Source of the DNA: Burkholderiales bacterium
GTDB taxonomy: Bacteria > Pseudomonadota > Gammaproteobacteria > Burkholderiales > Burkholderiaceae_C
Assembly (NCBI GenBank): GCA_016192425.1
Contig: JACPUE010000008.1
Span: forward strand, 1 to 41,230
Direction: 5' to 3'
DNA: 41,230 nt
Positions 28,773-38,448 of the stretch are shown here, one piece after another. The notes under the pieces were generated by a model. The model searched no databases. It was not told where the DNA came from and saw only the letters and a list, made by a program, of their open reading frames with translations. Position 1 is the stretch's first letter. Every line of letters starts with the position of its first letter. Made by a program: the position numbers and the translations under genes.

Positions 28773-28799
28773 GAACTGCAGCACCACCAAAGCCCATCC

Positions 28800-29120
28800 A
28801 TGACGCGCCCGTTCACCCCAACCTTCACCCATGTGCCGCCCGGCCCAGTGCCAGGCCCCTTGCAGTTGTTACCCATCAACGCCGAAGTGGTGGCGGTGCA
28901 CACGGCCACTGGCGCGCATGTGGGCTCGCTCAAGAAGGTGGGCGGGGTCTGGAAGTTCAAGGCCATGGGCTACGGCGCTGACGGTGGCATGGAGCCGGGC
29001 CACGGCCCGCTGACGGAGCAGCACAACATGCAGTTCGCCACACCCGATGCCGCCGAGGTGAGCGCGCGGCTGCTGGGGGCGCTGGCGTTGGATATTTCAA
29101 AAAGCGTTTCTCATATTTGA
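28800..29120 (+). CDS. hypothetical protein
   Basis: 106 residues; I do not recognise a family. It starts MTRPFTPTFTHVPPGPVPGP and has an ordered-looking middle (INAEVVAVHTATGAHVGSLK, KVGGVWKFKAMGYGADGG). No signal peptide, membrane segment or cysteine is visible. The segment GAHVGSLKKVGGVWKFKAMG looks like a beta-rich fold. It follows repeat copy 8. Its last codons overlap the predicted promoter of the XRE gene. Confidence 0.6.
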   Translation: MTRPFTPTFTHVPPGPVPGPLQLLPINAEVVAVHTATGAHVGSLKKVGGVWKFKAMGYGADGGMEPGHGPLTEQHNMQFATPDAAEVSARLLGALALDISKSVSHI

Positions 29121-29151
29121 CAAAATTACGCTTTTGAAAATAATGAGAAAC
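29106..29151 (+). promoter_or_regulatory. AT-rich promoter/operator of the XRE-nucleotidyltransferase pair
   Basis: TTGACA (29117-29122) and AATAAT (29139-29144) with 16 bp between form a strong sigma-70 promoter. The predicted start point near 29151 is almost on the ATG at 29154, implying a leaderless or nearly leaderless mRNA. A perfect 9-bp inverted repeat, GTTTCTCAT (29106-29114) and ATGAGAAAC (29143-29151), brackets the promoter. A second inverted pair, CAAAAAGCG (29098-29106) and CGCTTTTG (29130-29137), overlaps it. This is the layout of an autoregulated toxin-antitoxin operon. Confidence 0.7.
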
Positions 29152-29153
29152 AA

Positions 29154-29672
29154 ATGCCTTCACCAGCACCCCTCACCCCCGAGCAATGCGCCGCCCAACT
29201 TCAAGCCTTGGGCGCGCACATTCGCGCCCAGCGCAAGGCGCTGCGGCTGAGTGCGACGGTGACGGCCGAGGCAGCAGGGCTGTCGCGGGTGACGCTGCAC
29301 CGCATCGAAAAGGGCGAGCCATCGGTCACCATGGGCGCATGGTGCAACGCCTTGGCGGCGCTGGGCATGGGGCTGCAGGCAACACCCAGCACAGCCGATG
29401 CAGCCGATGCAGCCGTGCCTGCACCCGACCGCACCGGCTGGATTCCGGCCCGGGTGCCGCTGGCCGACTACCCGCAGTTGCGCGCGCTGGCCTGGCAGGT
29501 GCACGGCACCGACACCCTCACGCCCGCAGAGGCCTTGGGCATTTACGAACGCAATGCGCGGCACCTCGACATGCAGGCCATGTCTGCCAACGAACTGGCC
29601 CTGCTGCAGGCATTGCGGCTGGCCCTGCCGCCCAGTGCAGAAACCAACACCGGGGCCAGCGATGCAGTTTGA
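29154..29672 (+). CDS. XRE-family transcriptional regulator (probable antitoxin)
   Basis: 172 residues. The helix-turn-helix is at about residues 20-75: IRAQRKALRLSATVTAEAAG, LSRVTLHRIEKGEPSVTMGA. The C-terminal half (VPLADYPQLRALAWQVHGTD, TPAEALGIYERN) is a separate domain without a recognised name, probably contacting the partner. The start codon lies right at the predicted transcription start. Its end overlaps the next gene by 11 bp, so the two are translated together. The inverted repeat upstream is the likely operator. Confidence 0.88.
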   Translation: MPSPAPLTPEQCAAQLQALGAHIRAQRKALRLSATVTAEAAGLSRVTLHRIEKGEPSVTMGAWCNALAALGMGLQATPSTADAADAAVPAPDRTGWIPARVPLADYPQLRALAWQVHGTDTLTPAEALGIYERNARHLDMQAMSANELALLQALRLALPPSAETNTGASDAV

Positions 29673-30375
29673 GCGCCCGCACCACCAGCGCATTGCACAT
29701 GTACTGCAGGCACTGAACGGGGCCACGCTGCGTCAGCATGGCTGCCTGTTTGGCGGCGGCACCTGCATCGCGCTGCGCCATGGCGAATACCGCGAGTCGG
29801 TGGACATTGATTTTTTGGTGTCTGACGCGGCGGGTTACCGCGAGTTGCGGCAACTGCTCACCGGCCCGCAGGGGCTGGCCGCCATCACCCACGCGCACGC
29901 GCAGCCGCTGGTGGCATTGCGCGAGATACGGGCCGACCAGTACGGCATACGCACCCAGGTGCAGATGGATGGGCAGGCGATCAAACTGGAAATCGTGCGC
30001 GAGGCTCGCATTGCTTTGGAGCCCCCGGTGGCCGATGACACGGTGTGCGGCGTGAGCACGCTGACGCGGCTGGACCTGGCCACATCCAAGCTGCTGGCCA
30101 ACTCCGACCGCCAGGCGGACGACGGCGTGTTCAGCCGCGATGTGATTGACCTGGCCATGATGGATCTGCCCTTGCCCGCGCTACGCGCCGCGCTGGCCAA
30201 GGCAGCAGAGGCTTATGGCCCCTCGGTGGCGCGCGACCTGGGCAAGGCGATCGACCGGCTGCAAACGCGCACCGGCTGGCTGGAGCGCTGCATGCAGGCC
30301 ATGGCGATGCAGATGCCCAAGGCGGTGTTGTGGCAAAAGGTGCGCGCCCTGCGGCGGGTTGTGCCCGAGGTGTGA
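29662..30375 (+). CDS. AbiEii/AbiGii-type nucleotidyltransferase (probable toxin)
   Basis: 237 residues from the ATG at 29662. CLFGGGTCIALRHGEYRESV followed by DIDFLVSD is the nucleotidyltransferase core (GG...DxDF). VCGVSTLTRLDLATSKLLAN and SRDVIDLAMMDLP are the downstream conserved segments of PF08843-type proteins. Members act as toxins in type IV-like AbiE and MenAT systems by adding nucleotides to tRNA or other targets. The paired gene upstream is an XRE regulator rather than an AbiEi-type antitoxin. This pair appears intact, unlike the MNT/HEPN remnants next to it. Confidence 0.86.
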   Translation: MQFERPHHQRIAHVLQALNGATLRQHGCLFGGGTCIALRHGEYRESVDIDFLVSDAAGYRELRQLLTGPQGLAAITHAHAQPLVALREIRADQYGIRTQVQMDGQAIKLEIVREARIALEPPVADDTVCGVSTLTRLDLATSKLLANSDRQADDGVFSRDVIDLAMMDLPLPALRAALAKAAEAYGPSVARDLGKAIDRLQTRTGWLERCMQAMAMQMPKAVLWQKVRALRRVVPEV

Positions 30376-30391
30376 GAAGGCCCACAACCCC

Positions 30392-30721
30392 ATGCGCCGC
30401 CGCAAACCCCACCACCACGTCTACGTGGTCGAACTCTCCAAAGACGTGCTGAACGAACCGCGCTTTCGCAAGTGCAACCCCGGCTACGTGGAAGGCATGC
30501 CCTGCGTGTACGTGGGCATGACGGGGCTGGACCCGGACGTGCGCTTCGACAAGCACAAGGCGGGCATCCAGTCCAACCGGTTTGTGCTGCTGTACGGCCT
30601 GCGCCTGCTGCCCGATTTGTACGAGGGCTTCAACCCCATGACTTACGACGAGGCGGTGGACCGGGAGATTGAGATCGGCATCGACCTGCGCTCGGCGGGG
30701 TTTGGGGTGTGGCAGGCCTGA
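30392..30721 (+). CDS. GIY-YIG-like nuclease-fold protein
   Basis: 109 residues. HHHVYVVELSKDV and PCVYVGMTGLDPDVRFDKHK correspond to the two beta strands (GIY and YIG, here VYV and YVG) and the following Arg of the GIY-YIG nuclease fold. YDEAVDREIEIGIDLRSAGF could supply the metal-binding Glu. There is no added DNA-binding domain. It starts 16 bp after the nucleotidyltransferase gene on the same strand, so it may share its transcript. Similar short solo proteins have no settled role. Confidence 0.7.
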   Translation: MRRRKPHHHVYVVELSKDVLNEPRFRKCNPGYVEGMPCVYVGMTGLDPDVRFDKHKAGIQSNRFVLLYGLRLLPDLYEGFNPMTYDEAVDREIEIGIDLRSAGFGVWQA

Positions 30722-30789
30722 GGGCCTTTGGCGGCACCCGCTTGCAGCGCTTTGTCCATGCGCCCTGCGGATCACTTTTGACATGCACT

Positions 30790-31347
30790 ATGACCCCACC
30801 AACCACTACCGATCCGGCAGCCGTCCTGCACTTCTGGTTTGACGAACTGAGCGCCGCGCAGCATTTCGCCAAAAACGACACGCTCGACGCCGCCATCGCC
30901 CGGCGCTTCGGCACCCTGCTTGCGGCTGCCGCGCGCGGCGAGCTGTGGGGCTGGCGTGCCAGCACGCCGGGGCGGCTGGCCGAGATCGTGGTGCTGGATC
31001 AGTTCTCGCGCAATGTGTGGCGCGGCACGCTGCGCTCCTTCGCGCAGGACGGCATGGCCCTGGTGCTGGCGCAGGAGCTGGTGGCCAGCGGGCAGGACCG
31101 CGCCCTGCCCCCGGCGCAGCGCGCATTTGCCTACATGCCCTACATGCACAGCGAATCGGCCGCCATCCACGCGCAGTCGGTGCAGCTTTTTGCGCAGCCA
31201 GGGCTGGAGGGCAACCTGCGCTTCGCGCTGCAGCACCAGGCCATCATCGAGCGCTTTGGCCGCTACCCGCACCGCAATGCCGTGCTGGGGCGTGCGTCCA
31301 CGGCGGAAGAACTGGCGTTCCTGAGCGGGCCGGGCTCTTCGTTCTGA
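30790..31347 (+). CDS. DUF924 family protein
   Basis: 185 residues. VLHFWFDELSAAQHFAKNDT at the start, LAEIVVLDQFSRNVWRGT and AYMPYMHSESAAIHAQSVQL in the middle, and LQHQAIIERFGRYPHRNAVL near the end are the hallmarks of DUF924, an all-helical TPR-like family. Function unknown; no enzyme activity is established. No signal peptide, so cytoplasmic. Confidence 0.92.
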   Translation: MTPPTTTDPAAVLHFWFDELSAAQHFAKNDTLDAAIARRFGTLLAAAARGELWGWRASTPGRLAEIVVLDQFSRNVWRGTLRSFAQDGMALVLAQELVASGQDRALPPAQRAFAYMPYMHSESAAIHAQSVQLFAQPGLEGNLRFALQHQAIIERFGRYPHRNAVLGRASTAEELAFLSGPGSSF

Positions 31348-31424
31348 CGCAGCACGGGCAGCGCCGGGCAAGGCCCTGGTGCGAGCGCCATTGGGCGGCC
31401 ACAAGCCCTCCCTACAATGCAGCG

Positions 31425-32795
31425 ATGCCTTTTCCCTCTCGCTGGCCGACTCGGCTTGTTTTCTCTCTCCTTTGGCTGGCCTACGGCCTGGCCAGTGCCC
31501 AGAACCCACCCATCGCTGCGGATGCGCCCGGCGCCTCTGCCTCTGCTGCGCAACCCGCCGCAGCGCAGGAGGCCGCGCTCTCGCGCGATGCCCGGCGCAT
31601 CCATGCGCTGTCGCGCGACAAGCTGCTGCAGATCCGCACGCTGCTGCGCAGCTCGGCCACCCAGGCGTCGATCGGTTCGGGCTTTTTCGTGTCGCCCGAC
31701 GGGCTGATCGTGACCAACTTCCATGTGGCCAGCCAATTGGCGCTGGAGCCCGAGCGCTACCGTGGCGTGTACGTCACCATCGACGGGCAGGAGGGCGATG
31801 TCGATCTGCTGGCGTTTGATGTGCAGCACGACGTGGCCGTACTGCGCGCGCGCAACCGCACGGCCCCCGCGCCCGTGCTGGAGTTCCGCCCCGCCGCCGA
31901 GGCCCTGGCCCAGGGCGAGCGCATCTACTCGCTGGGCAACCCGCTGGACATTGGCTTTGCCGTGACCGAGGGCACCTATAACGGCCTGGTGCGGCGCAGT
32001 TTTTACCCGCGCATCTTCTTTGGCGGCACGCTCAACCCCGGCATGAGCGGCGGCCCCGCCGTAGATGACGCAGGGCGCGTGCTGGGCGTGAACGTGGCCA
32101 AGCGGCTCGATGGCGAGCAGGTGAGCTTTCTCATCCCGGCCGAGTTTGCCCAGGCCCTGGTGCAGCGCGCAGCCAGCGCCCAGCCCATCACGCAGCCCGC
32201 CCACAAGGAGGTGGCGCGGCAACTGTTGGTGCACCAGCAATTGCTGACCGAGCGCTTTTTGCAAACCCCCTTCCAGGAGCAGCGCCACGGCAGCTACCTG
32301 GTGCCGGTACCCGACGACGCGCTTGCGCGCTGCTGGGGCGCCGGGCGCGACCCGGACTTTCACGCAATGCACCTGGAGCGCACCACCTGCCAGGCCAACA
32401 GCCATGTGATGGCGGGCGACTTCAGCACCGGCACGGTGCAATTGGGCTACGAGGCCTTCAACGCCCCCAGCTCTGGCGCTGCGCGGTTTGCCCACCTGTA
32501 TGCGCAACACTTCGGCAACGAGCGTTTGCCCAAGCGCGGCAATCGCCACAAGACGGCACCCGAATGCGCCGAGCGCTATGTGAACCCCGGCAAGCTGCCG
32601 CTGCGCGCGGTGGTCTGCATGGCGGCCTACCGCAAGCTGCCGGGCCTGTACGACATGACCGTGCTGGCCGCCACGCTCAACCAGCCCACGCAGGGCGTGC
32701 TGGGCCGCCTGGAAGTACGCGGCATTGCCTTTGACAACGGCCTGAAGCTGGCGGAGCACTACCTGCAGGCCTTCAAGTGGGAGGCCGCGCCATGA
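31425..32795 (+). CDS. periplasmic trypsin-like serine protease with unique C-terminal domain
   Basis: 456 residues. The signal peptide ends near SAQ at residue 26. The protease fold carries the catalytic triad in IVTNFHVAS (His), DVQHDVAVLRA (Asp) and LNPGMSGGPAVD (Ser), as in the DegP/HtrA class. There is no PDZ domain. The last 200 or so residues (EVARQLLVHQQLLTERFLQT to YLQAFKWE) are unlike anything I recognise and hold four cysteines (RCWG, TTCQ, PECAE, VVCMA) that could form two disulfides. The stop overlaps the next gene's ATG (ATGA), coupling it to an FHA membrane protein. Confidence 0.9.
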   Translation: MPFPSRWPTRLVFSLLWLAYGLASAQNPPIAADAPGASASAAQPAAAQEAALSRDARRIHALSRDKLLQIRTLLRSSATQASIGSGFFVSPDGLIVTNFHVASQLALEPERYRGVYVTIDGQEGDVDLLAFDVQHDVAVLRARNRTAPAPVLEFRPAAEALAQGERIYSLGNPLDIGFAVTEGTYNGLVRRSFYPRIFFGGTLNPGMSGGPAVDDAGRVLGVNVAKRLDGEQVSFLIPAEFAQALVQRAASAQPITQPAHKEVARQLLVHQQLLTERFLQTPFQEQRHGSYLVPVPDDALARCWGAGRDPDFHAMHLERTTCQANSHVMAGDFSTGTVQLGYEAFNAPSSGAARFAHLYAQHFGNERLPKRGNRHKTAPECAERYVNPGKLPLRAVVCMAAYRKLPGLYDMTVLAATLNQPTQGVLGRLEVRGIAFDNGLKLAEHYLQAFKWEAAP

Positions 32796-33775
32796 TGCCC
32801 ACACTTGCACTGCTGGAGGCCTTTGACCGCCACGGCGCGCTGCTGGCGCGCGCACCCGTCACGCGCTGGCCCATCACCGTGGGCCGCAGCCTGGAATGCG
32901 ACCTGGTGCTGGACGACCCGCATGTGGCCCCCACGCACCTGCACATCGACCGGCAGGCCGACGCGCCCCGCACCGTGAGCGTGGAGGTGCAGCACACCCT
33001 CAACGGCGCCCTGCTGCAGCGCCAGCGCCACGGCAGCGGCCAGCGCTTCGACTGGCCCGACGGCGCGCCGCTGGAGATCGGCCGCACGCGCATTGCGCTG
33101 CGCCTGGCCGATGCGCCCATCGCCAGCGAGCTGGCGCTGCCCCGCTTCCCCTGGCGCACGCTGGCCGCCACCATGGCCCTGCTGGCGCTGATGCTGGCCG
33201 CCGCGCTGGGCGCCGAATGGCTGAAGGCCGACGATGCCTCCAAGTTTTTCAAATCGCTGCCCGGCACACTGTTTGGCCTGACGCTGGCAATGGGCGGCTG
33301 GGCAGGCCTGTGGGCGATTGCCAACAAAGTGTTCGACGGCCACCTGCAGTTCTGGCGCCACATGCGCATCGCCTGCGCCCTGTACCTGGGGGCCGAAGCC
33401 GTGGCGCTGGCGGCCAACCTGGGAGCGTTCGCGCTGTCGTGGGAGGCCCTCTCGCGCTTTGGCTTTGTGCCCATCACCATGGTGACGGCCGCAGGCATCT
33501 ACGCCCACCTGGCCGCCGTGCTGCCCCGCCGCCGCACCGGCCTGGCCTGGACGGTGGGCACCGTGCTGGCCCTGGGCATACCGGCTTGGCTGGGGGCGCA
33601 GTGGCTCAACCACTCGCGGCTGTCGAACGAGCTGTACATGAGCAGCCTGTTCCCACCCAGCCTGCGTGTGGCCCCCGCCGTGCCCGTGCCACAGTTCATG
33701 CAGGAAGCCGGTGCGCTGCGCGGGCGGCTCGACCAGCGCATGAACACCGACGGAGAAGGCGAGGAGGAGGAGTGA
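32792..33775 (+). CDS. FHA-domain membrane protein
   Basis: 327 residues. A forkhead-associated domain occupies about residues 25-110: ITVGRSLECDLVLDDPHVAP and THLHID correspond to the GR and SxxH-type phosphothreonine-binding loops (here PTHLH). Five predicted membrane helices follow (TLAATMALLALMLAAALGA and four more), then a Glu-rich C-terminal tail. FHA domains read phosphothreonine, so the protein would place such a reader at the inner membrane. Translation is coupled to the periplasmic protease gene, which suggests a joint function. No kinase gene is nearby. Confidence 0.87.
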   Translation: MMPTLALLEAFDRHGALLARAPVTRWPITVGRSLECDLVLDDPHVAPTHLHIDRQADAPRTVSVEVQHTLNGALLQRQRHGSGQRFDWPDGAPLEIGRTRIALRLADAPIASELALPRFPWRTLAATMALLALMLAAALGAEWLKADDASKFFKSLPGTLFGLTLAMGGWAGLWAIANKVFDGHLQFWRHMRIACALYLGAEAVALAANLGAFALSWEALSRFGFVPITMVTAAGIYAHLAAVLPRRRTGLAWTVGTVLALGIPAWLGAQWLNHSRLSNELYMSSLFPPSLRVAPAVPVPQFMQEAGALRGRLDQRMNTDGEGEEEE

Positions 33776-33804
33776 CGGGGACACCGCCGCCTCATCCATG
33801 ATTC

Positions 33805-33872
33805 ATTTGCTACTATTTTTATAGCTTCCAGCGCTTTATCCTCAGGCCCCAGAGGCCATTTCCATTCAAAAA
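33805..33872 (+). repeat. dispersed repeat copy 9
   Basis: Reads ATTTGCTACTATTTTTATAG, then TCCAGCGCTTTATCCTCAGG, CCCCAGAGGCCATTTCCATT. Intergenic, between the FHA gene and the DUF2322-like gene. Confidence 0.85.
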
Positions 33873-33908
33873 ATTACCCTGCAGGGCCCAACCATCCAGT
33901 CCATCGCC

Positions 33909-34226
33909 ATGAACTTTTCTGACCGCCTGAAACAGCTCCCCTCCCCCGCCCACCTTGCCGCCCTACAACTGCTGGGCGCGGACGGGCAGGTGCTTGCCAC
34001 CATCGAGAACAAACCCGGCCAGGCCGGTTCGCTGGCGGTGTATGCGGCGCTGGCAGCGCTGTATGGCGGCCAGATCACGCCTGCCGCCGCCCGCCTGGGA
34101 CTGGAGTGGTATGCCGAGCACACGCAGGACGCACGGGCCTACCCCGGCAAGCACCCCAACATCGACCGCCTGCTCGCCTGGGCCGAAGGCAGCGAGAGCT
34201 ACCGCGCGCAGACCGTTGCGGCCTGA
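33909..34226 (+). CDS. DUF2322-like conserved protein
   Basis: 105 residues. MNFSDRLKQLPSPAHLAALQ, then ENKPGQAGSLAVYAALAALYG and YAEHTQDARAYPGKHPNIDR, agree with my recollection of DUF2322, a betaproteobacterial family of about 100 residues without known function. Cytoplasmic, no signal. It stands alone between repeat copy 9 and an SRPBCC gene. Confidence 0.72.
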   Translation: MNFSDRLKQLPSPAHLAALQLLGADGQVLATIENKPGQAGSLAVYAALAALYGGQITPAAARLGLEWYAEHTQDARAYPGKHPNIDRLLAWAEGSESYRAQTVAA

Positions 34227-34351
34227 CGGGGCGCTGGCACGGTGCCGCTGCCCGGGCGCTGCAGAGAAAGCCTGATCGGCGTACAGTGGGCGCCGGGTCG
34301 TGCCGCCCCGGACCTTGTCGGCACCGCTGTTCCCTCGAAAGGAGCCCGCCC

Positions 34352-34816
34352 ATGACCACCACCACCACCACCACCGGCACCGTCACCCTGCACCGCGTGC
34401 TGCGCGCACCGCCCGAGCGCGTGTACCGCGCCTTCCTCGACCCCGACGCCATGGCCAAGTGGCTGCCGCCGCACGGCTTCACCGGACGCGTGCTGGAGCA
34501 GGACCTGCGCGTGGGCGGCCGCTACCGCATGCAGTTCACCAACCTGGGCAACGGCCAGGTGCATGCCTTCGGCGGCGAGTACCTGGAGCTGGTGCCGGGC
34601 GCACGCATCGTGAACACCGACCGCTTCGACACCCCGGACCTCCCGGGCGAGATGCGCACCACGGTCACGCTCCGGGCCGTAGCCGTAGGCACCGAGCTGC
34701 GCGTGGTGCAGGAGGGCATTCCCGCCGCCATCTCCCCCACCGAGTGCTACCTGGGCTGGCAGGATTCGCTGCAGCTGCTGACGCTGCTGGTGGAGCCGGA
34801 GATTCCAATCGTTTGA
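34352..34816 (+). CDS. SRPBCC / AHSA1-type ligand-binding protein
   Basis: 154 residues. AAGGAG precedes the ATG. LHRVLRAPPERVYRAFLDPD, AMAKWLPPHGFTG and GGRYRMQFTN are typical of the AHSA1/START-like fold, which has a hydrophobic cavity. The N-terminus is a run of seven Thr from ACC repeats, which could slip by whole codons. The ligand is unknown. Confidence 0.9.
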   Translation: MTTTTTTTGTVTLHRVLRAPPERVYRAFLDPDAMAKWLPPHGFTGRVLEQDLRVGGRYRMQFTNLGNGQVHAFGGEYLELVPGARIVNTDRFDTPDLPGEMRTTVTLRAVAVGTELRVVQEGIPAAISPTECYLGWQDSLQLLTLLVEPEIPIV

Positions 34817-34883
34817 ATGGATTTCACGCAATGGTGCAGGCACATGGGTTACCCTCGGGCCCCACCCACCATTGGAGCGCACC

Positions 34884-35135
34884 ATGAAAACCCTCAAAGT
34901 CACCATCGAACTGGAACTGTCCGTACCGGACGAATGGGAGCTGGTGCAGACCTCCGAAGGCACGCCGGTCATCCGCATGGCCGACGGCGAGTTCCTGGAC
35001 ATGGCCGTGGAGCCCCTGTTTGCCGCCGACCCCGAAGACGTGTGGAGCAGCACCGAGGACGAAGACGAACTCAACGACATCCTCGACATGGTGGACAGCG
35101 AGGCGGTGACGTACGAGTTTGTGGCGCAGGAGTAA
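34884..35135 (+). CDS. small acidic conserved protein
   Basis: 83 residues, strongly acidic. TGGAG lies before the ATG. It begins MKTLKVTIELELSVPDEWEL and ends in an Asp/Glu-rich helix (DEDELNDILDMVDSEAVTYE). No domain recognised; no signal peptide. It converges with the lipoprotein gene, 5 bp between the stops. Confidence 0.75.
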   Translation: MKTLKVTIELELSVPDEWELVQTSEGTPVIRMADGEFLDMAVEPLFAADPEDVWSSTEDEDELNDILDMVDSEAVTYEFVAQE

Positions 35136-35140
35136 GCCTC

Positions 35141-35725
35141 TCAGTCTTCCTGCGGCTCTGCTGGGGCGAGGTAGCTGCGCACCAGGTCAAAAAAGCTGTC
35201 GTAAAACGGCTCGCTGGCAATCGTCTCGCTGCCCACCCTGACCAGCGCCTCGCTGCTCGCCGTCAGGGGCACCGACAACGAGCCGATGCCGCCCACGCCC
35301 AGGCTCGCGGAGTTGCTCACCTTCTTGACCGTGTAACGGTCTTGCACCGCCGTCACAAAGCCCGTGCTGAGCACGCCTTGCGGCGCATCGGGCACGCAGA
35401 CCACGCGGATGAGGATTTCCAGATGCGATTCGGCGTCGGGCTGGAAATTCTTGCGCCCCTCCACCTGCTCGGCCGAGGCACCCTGGATCAGGTAGCCCTG
35501 GCTCAGCAAGGCACGGCGCGCAGCCTCGCAGGTTTGCGCAGGAGCCGCATCAAACAAGCGCGAGTAAGTGGCCACGGAACTGAAACGCTCTTGCGGCCCG
35601 TAGTGTGGTGGCGGGGGTGTTGTGCACCCGGCCAGCAGAGGCACGAGCCACAGGCCACGGCGCAGGGCGGGCCACAGAAAACGCAGGGGCAGAGGCAGGC
35701 TTTGCAAGGTACAGGTTCCGGTCAT
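35141..35725 (-). CDS. lipoprotein, DUF2242-like
   Basis: 194 residues from the ATG at 35723-35725. The lipobox LLAGC places the lipidated Cys at about residue 34, so it is probably outer-membrane anchored. The body (FSSVATYSRLFDAAPAQTCE, QDRYTVKKVSNSASLGVGGI and YDSFFDLVRSYL) matches what I recall of DUF2242, a betaproteobacterial family of unknown role. Confidence 0.78.
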   Translation of the reverse strand: MTGTCTLQSLPLPLRFLWPALRRGLWLVPLLAGCTTPPPPHYGPQERFSSVATYSRLFDAAPAQTCEAARRALLSQGYLIQGASAEQVEGRKNFQPDAESHLEILIRVVCVPDAPQGVLSTGFVTAVQDRYTVKKVSNSASLGVGGIGSLSVPLTASSEALVRVGSETIASEPFYDSFFDLVRSYLAPAEPQED

Positions 35726-35817
35726 GGTGCACGCCAGGGTGCCCGGCGATAGAGGCGCCTTGTGGGCGCAAGTTCCACGCCATTCTAGAACCAGCCACAG
35801 CACGGCTGCGCCACATG

Positions 35818-35885
35818 ATTTGCTATTATTTTTATAGCTATCAACGCTTATTGCACGGGCGCTTTGGGCCAGTTTTCTTCAAAAA
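35818..35885 (+). repeat. dispersed repeat copy 10
   Basis: Reads ATTTGCTATTATTTTTATAG, then CTATCAACGCTTATTGCACG, GGCGCTTTGGGCCAGTTTTC and TTCAAAAA. Intergenic, in the 243-bp gap between the lipoprotein gene and the acyl-CoA ligase gene. Confidence 0.85.
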
Positions 35886-35968
35886 TCTCAGCGAATGCCC
35901 GCCCGCAGAAAGCTCTGCACAAACTGGCGCTGAAAGATCAGGAAAGCCAGCATTCTGACCAGGCCTGT

Positions 35969-37705
<1,737 letters not shown>

Positions 37706-37929
37706 GGCAAGGTCTCCTCAGGAATGCGACGGGCCATTGTGCAAAGCCCCCGCCCACCAAAAAAGACAAAATGGTTGCAAAACCAACCACGGCCCATGCT
37801 TGCGTGGGCGGGCGACAGGGCGCACCATACACCCTGGGCCGGGCCGAACAAAATTCCACGTGGGTCAACCGCAGGGGCGGCTGGCGCGTCAAGGTTTGGG
37901 AAGCCTCGCTTGCCTGGAAAGCATGTACC

Positions 37930-38448
37930 ATGAACCACACCCCCTCATTTGCGCGCTGGCTGGCCCTGGGCTCACTGGCCCTGCTGGCCTCGGGCTGCGT
38001 CAGCACCGGCGAGCCCTACTACAGCGACGGCCCGGCCTACCCCACCTACCCCTACCCGCGCGCGGCAGAGCCCATCATCATCCACAACCCCGGCGTACAG
38101 CCCGTGTACCCGGCCTACCCTGCGCCCGACTGGCGCCAGTCTGAACGTGAACGCGAGCGCTGGGAACGCGAGCGCCGCGAGCGCGAACGCTGGGAGCGCG
38201 AACAACGCGAACGAGAGCGCTGGGCCCATGACCGAGACCGCGAACAACGCGAGCGCGAGGCCCGCGAACGTGAGCGGCGCGAGCGCGAAGCCCGTGACCG
38301 CGACCGTGAACGCCGCGAATGGGAGCAGCGCGAGCGCGACCGGCGCGAACGCGAACGCCCGGTACAGCCCAACCAGGGGCGCTGCGCTTACGACCACTAC
38401 AACCCCAGAACCGGCCAGTGCTTGCCCAATTCCGATCGCTTGCCCTGA
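37930..38448 (+). CDS. lipoprotein with long Arg/Glu helix
   Basis: 172 residues. The lipobox LLASGC gives a lipidated Cys at about residue 23. A Tyr/Pro-rich stretch follows (EPYYSDGPAYPTYPYPR). About 85 residues are then almost only Arg, Glu, Trp and Asp (units such as RERERWERE), which would form a highly charged single helix. A short Cys-containing end follows (GRCAYDHYNPRTGQCLPN), where the two Cys could form a disulfide. Function unknown. The stop overlaps a possible start of the next gene (TGATG). Confidence 0.82.
   Translation: MNHTPSFARWLALGSLALLASGCVSTGEPYYSDGPAYPTYPYPRAAEPIIIHNPGVQPVYPAYPAPDWRQSERERERWERERRERERWEREQRERERWAHDRDREQREREARERERREREARDRDRERREWEQRERDRRERERPVQPNQGRCAYDHYNPRTGQCLPNSDRLP

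Noticed and set aside
38130-38370. Arg/Glu tandem units as a CRISPR-like array
   Set aside because: The units are short, irregular and in frame within a lipoprotein gene; there are no spacers or cas genes.
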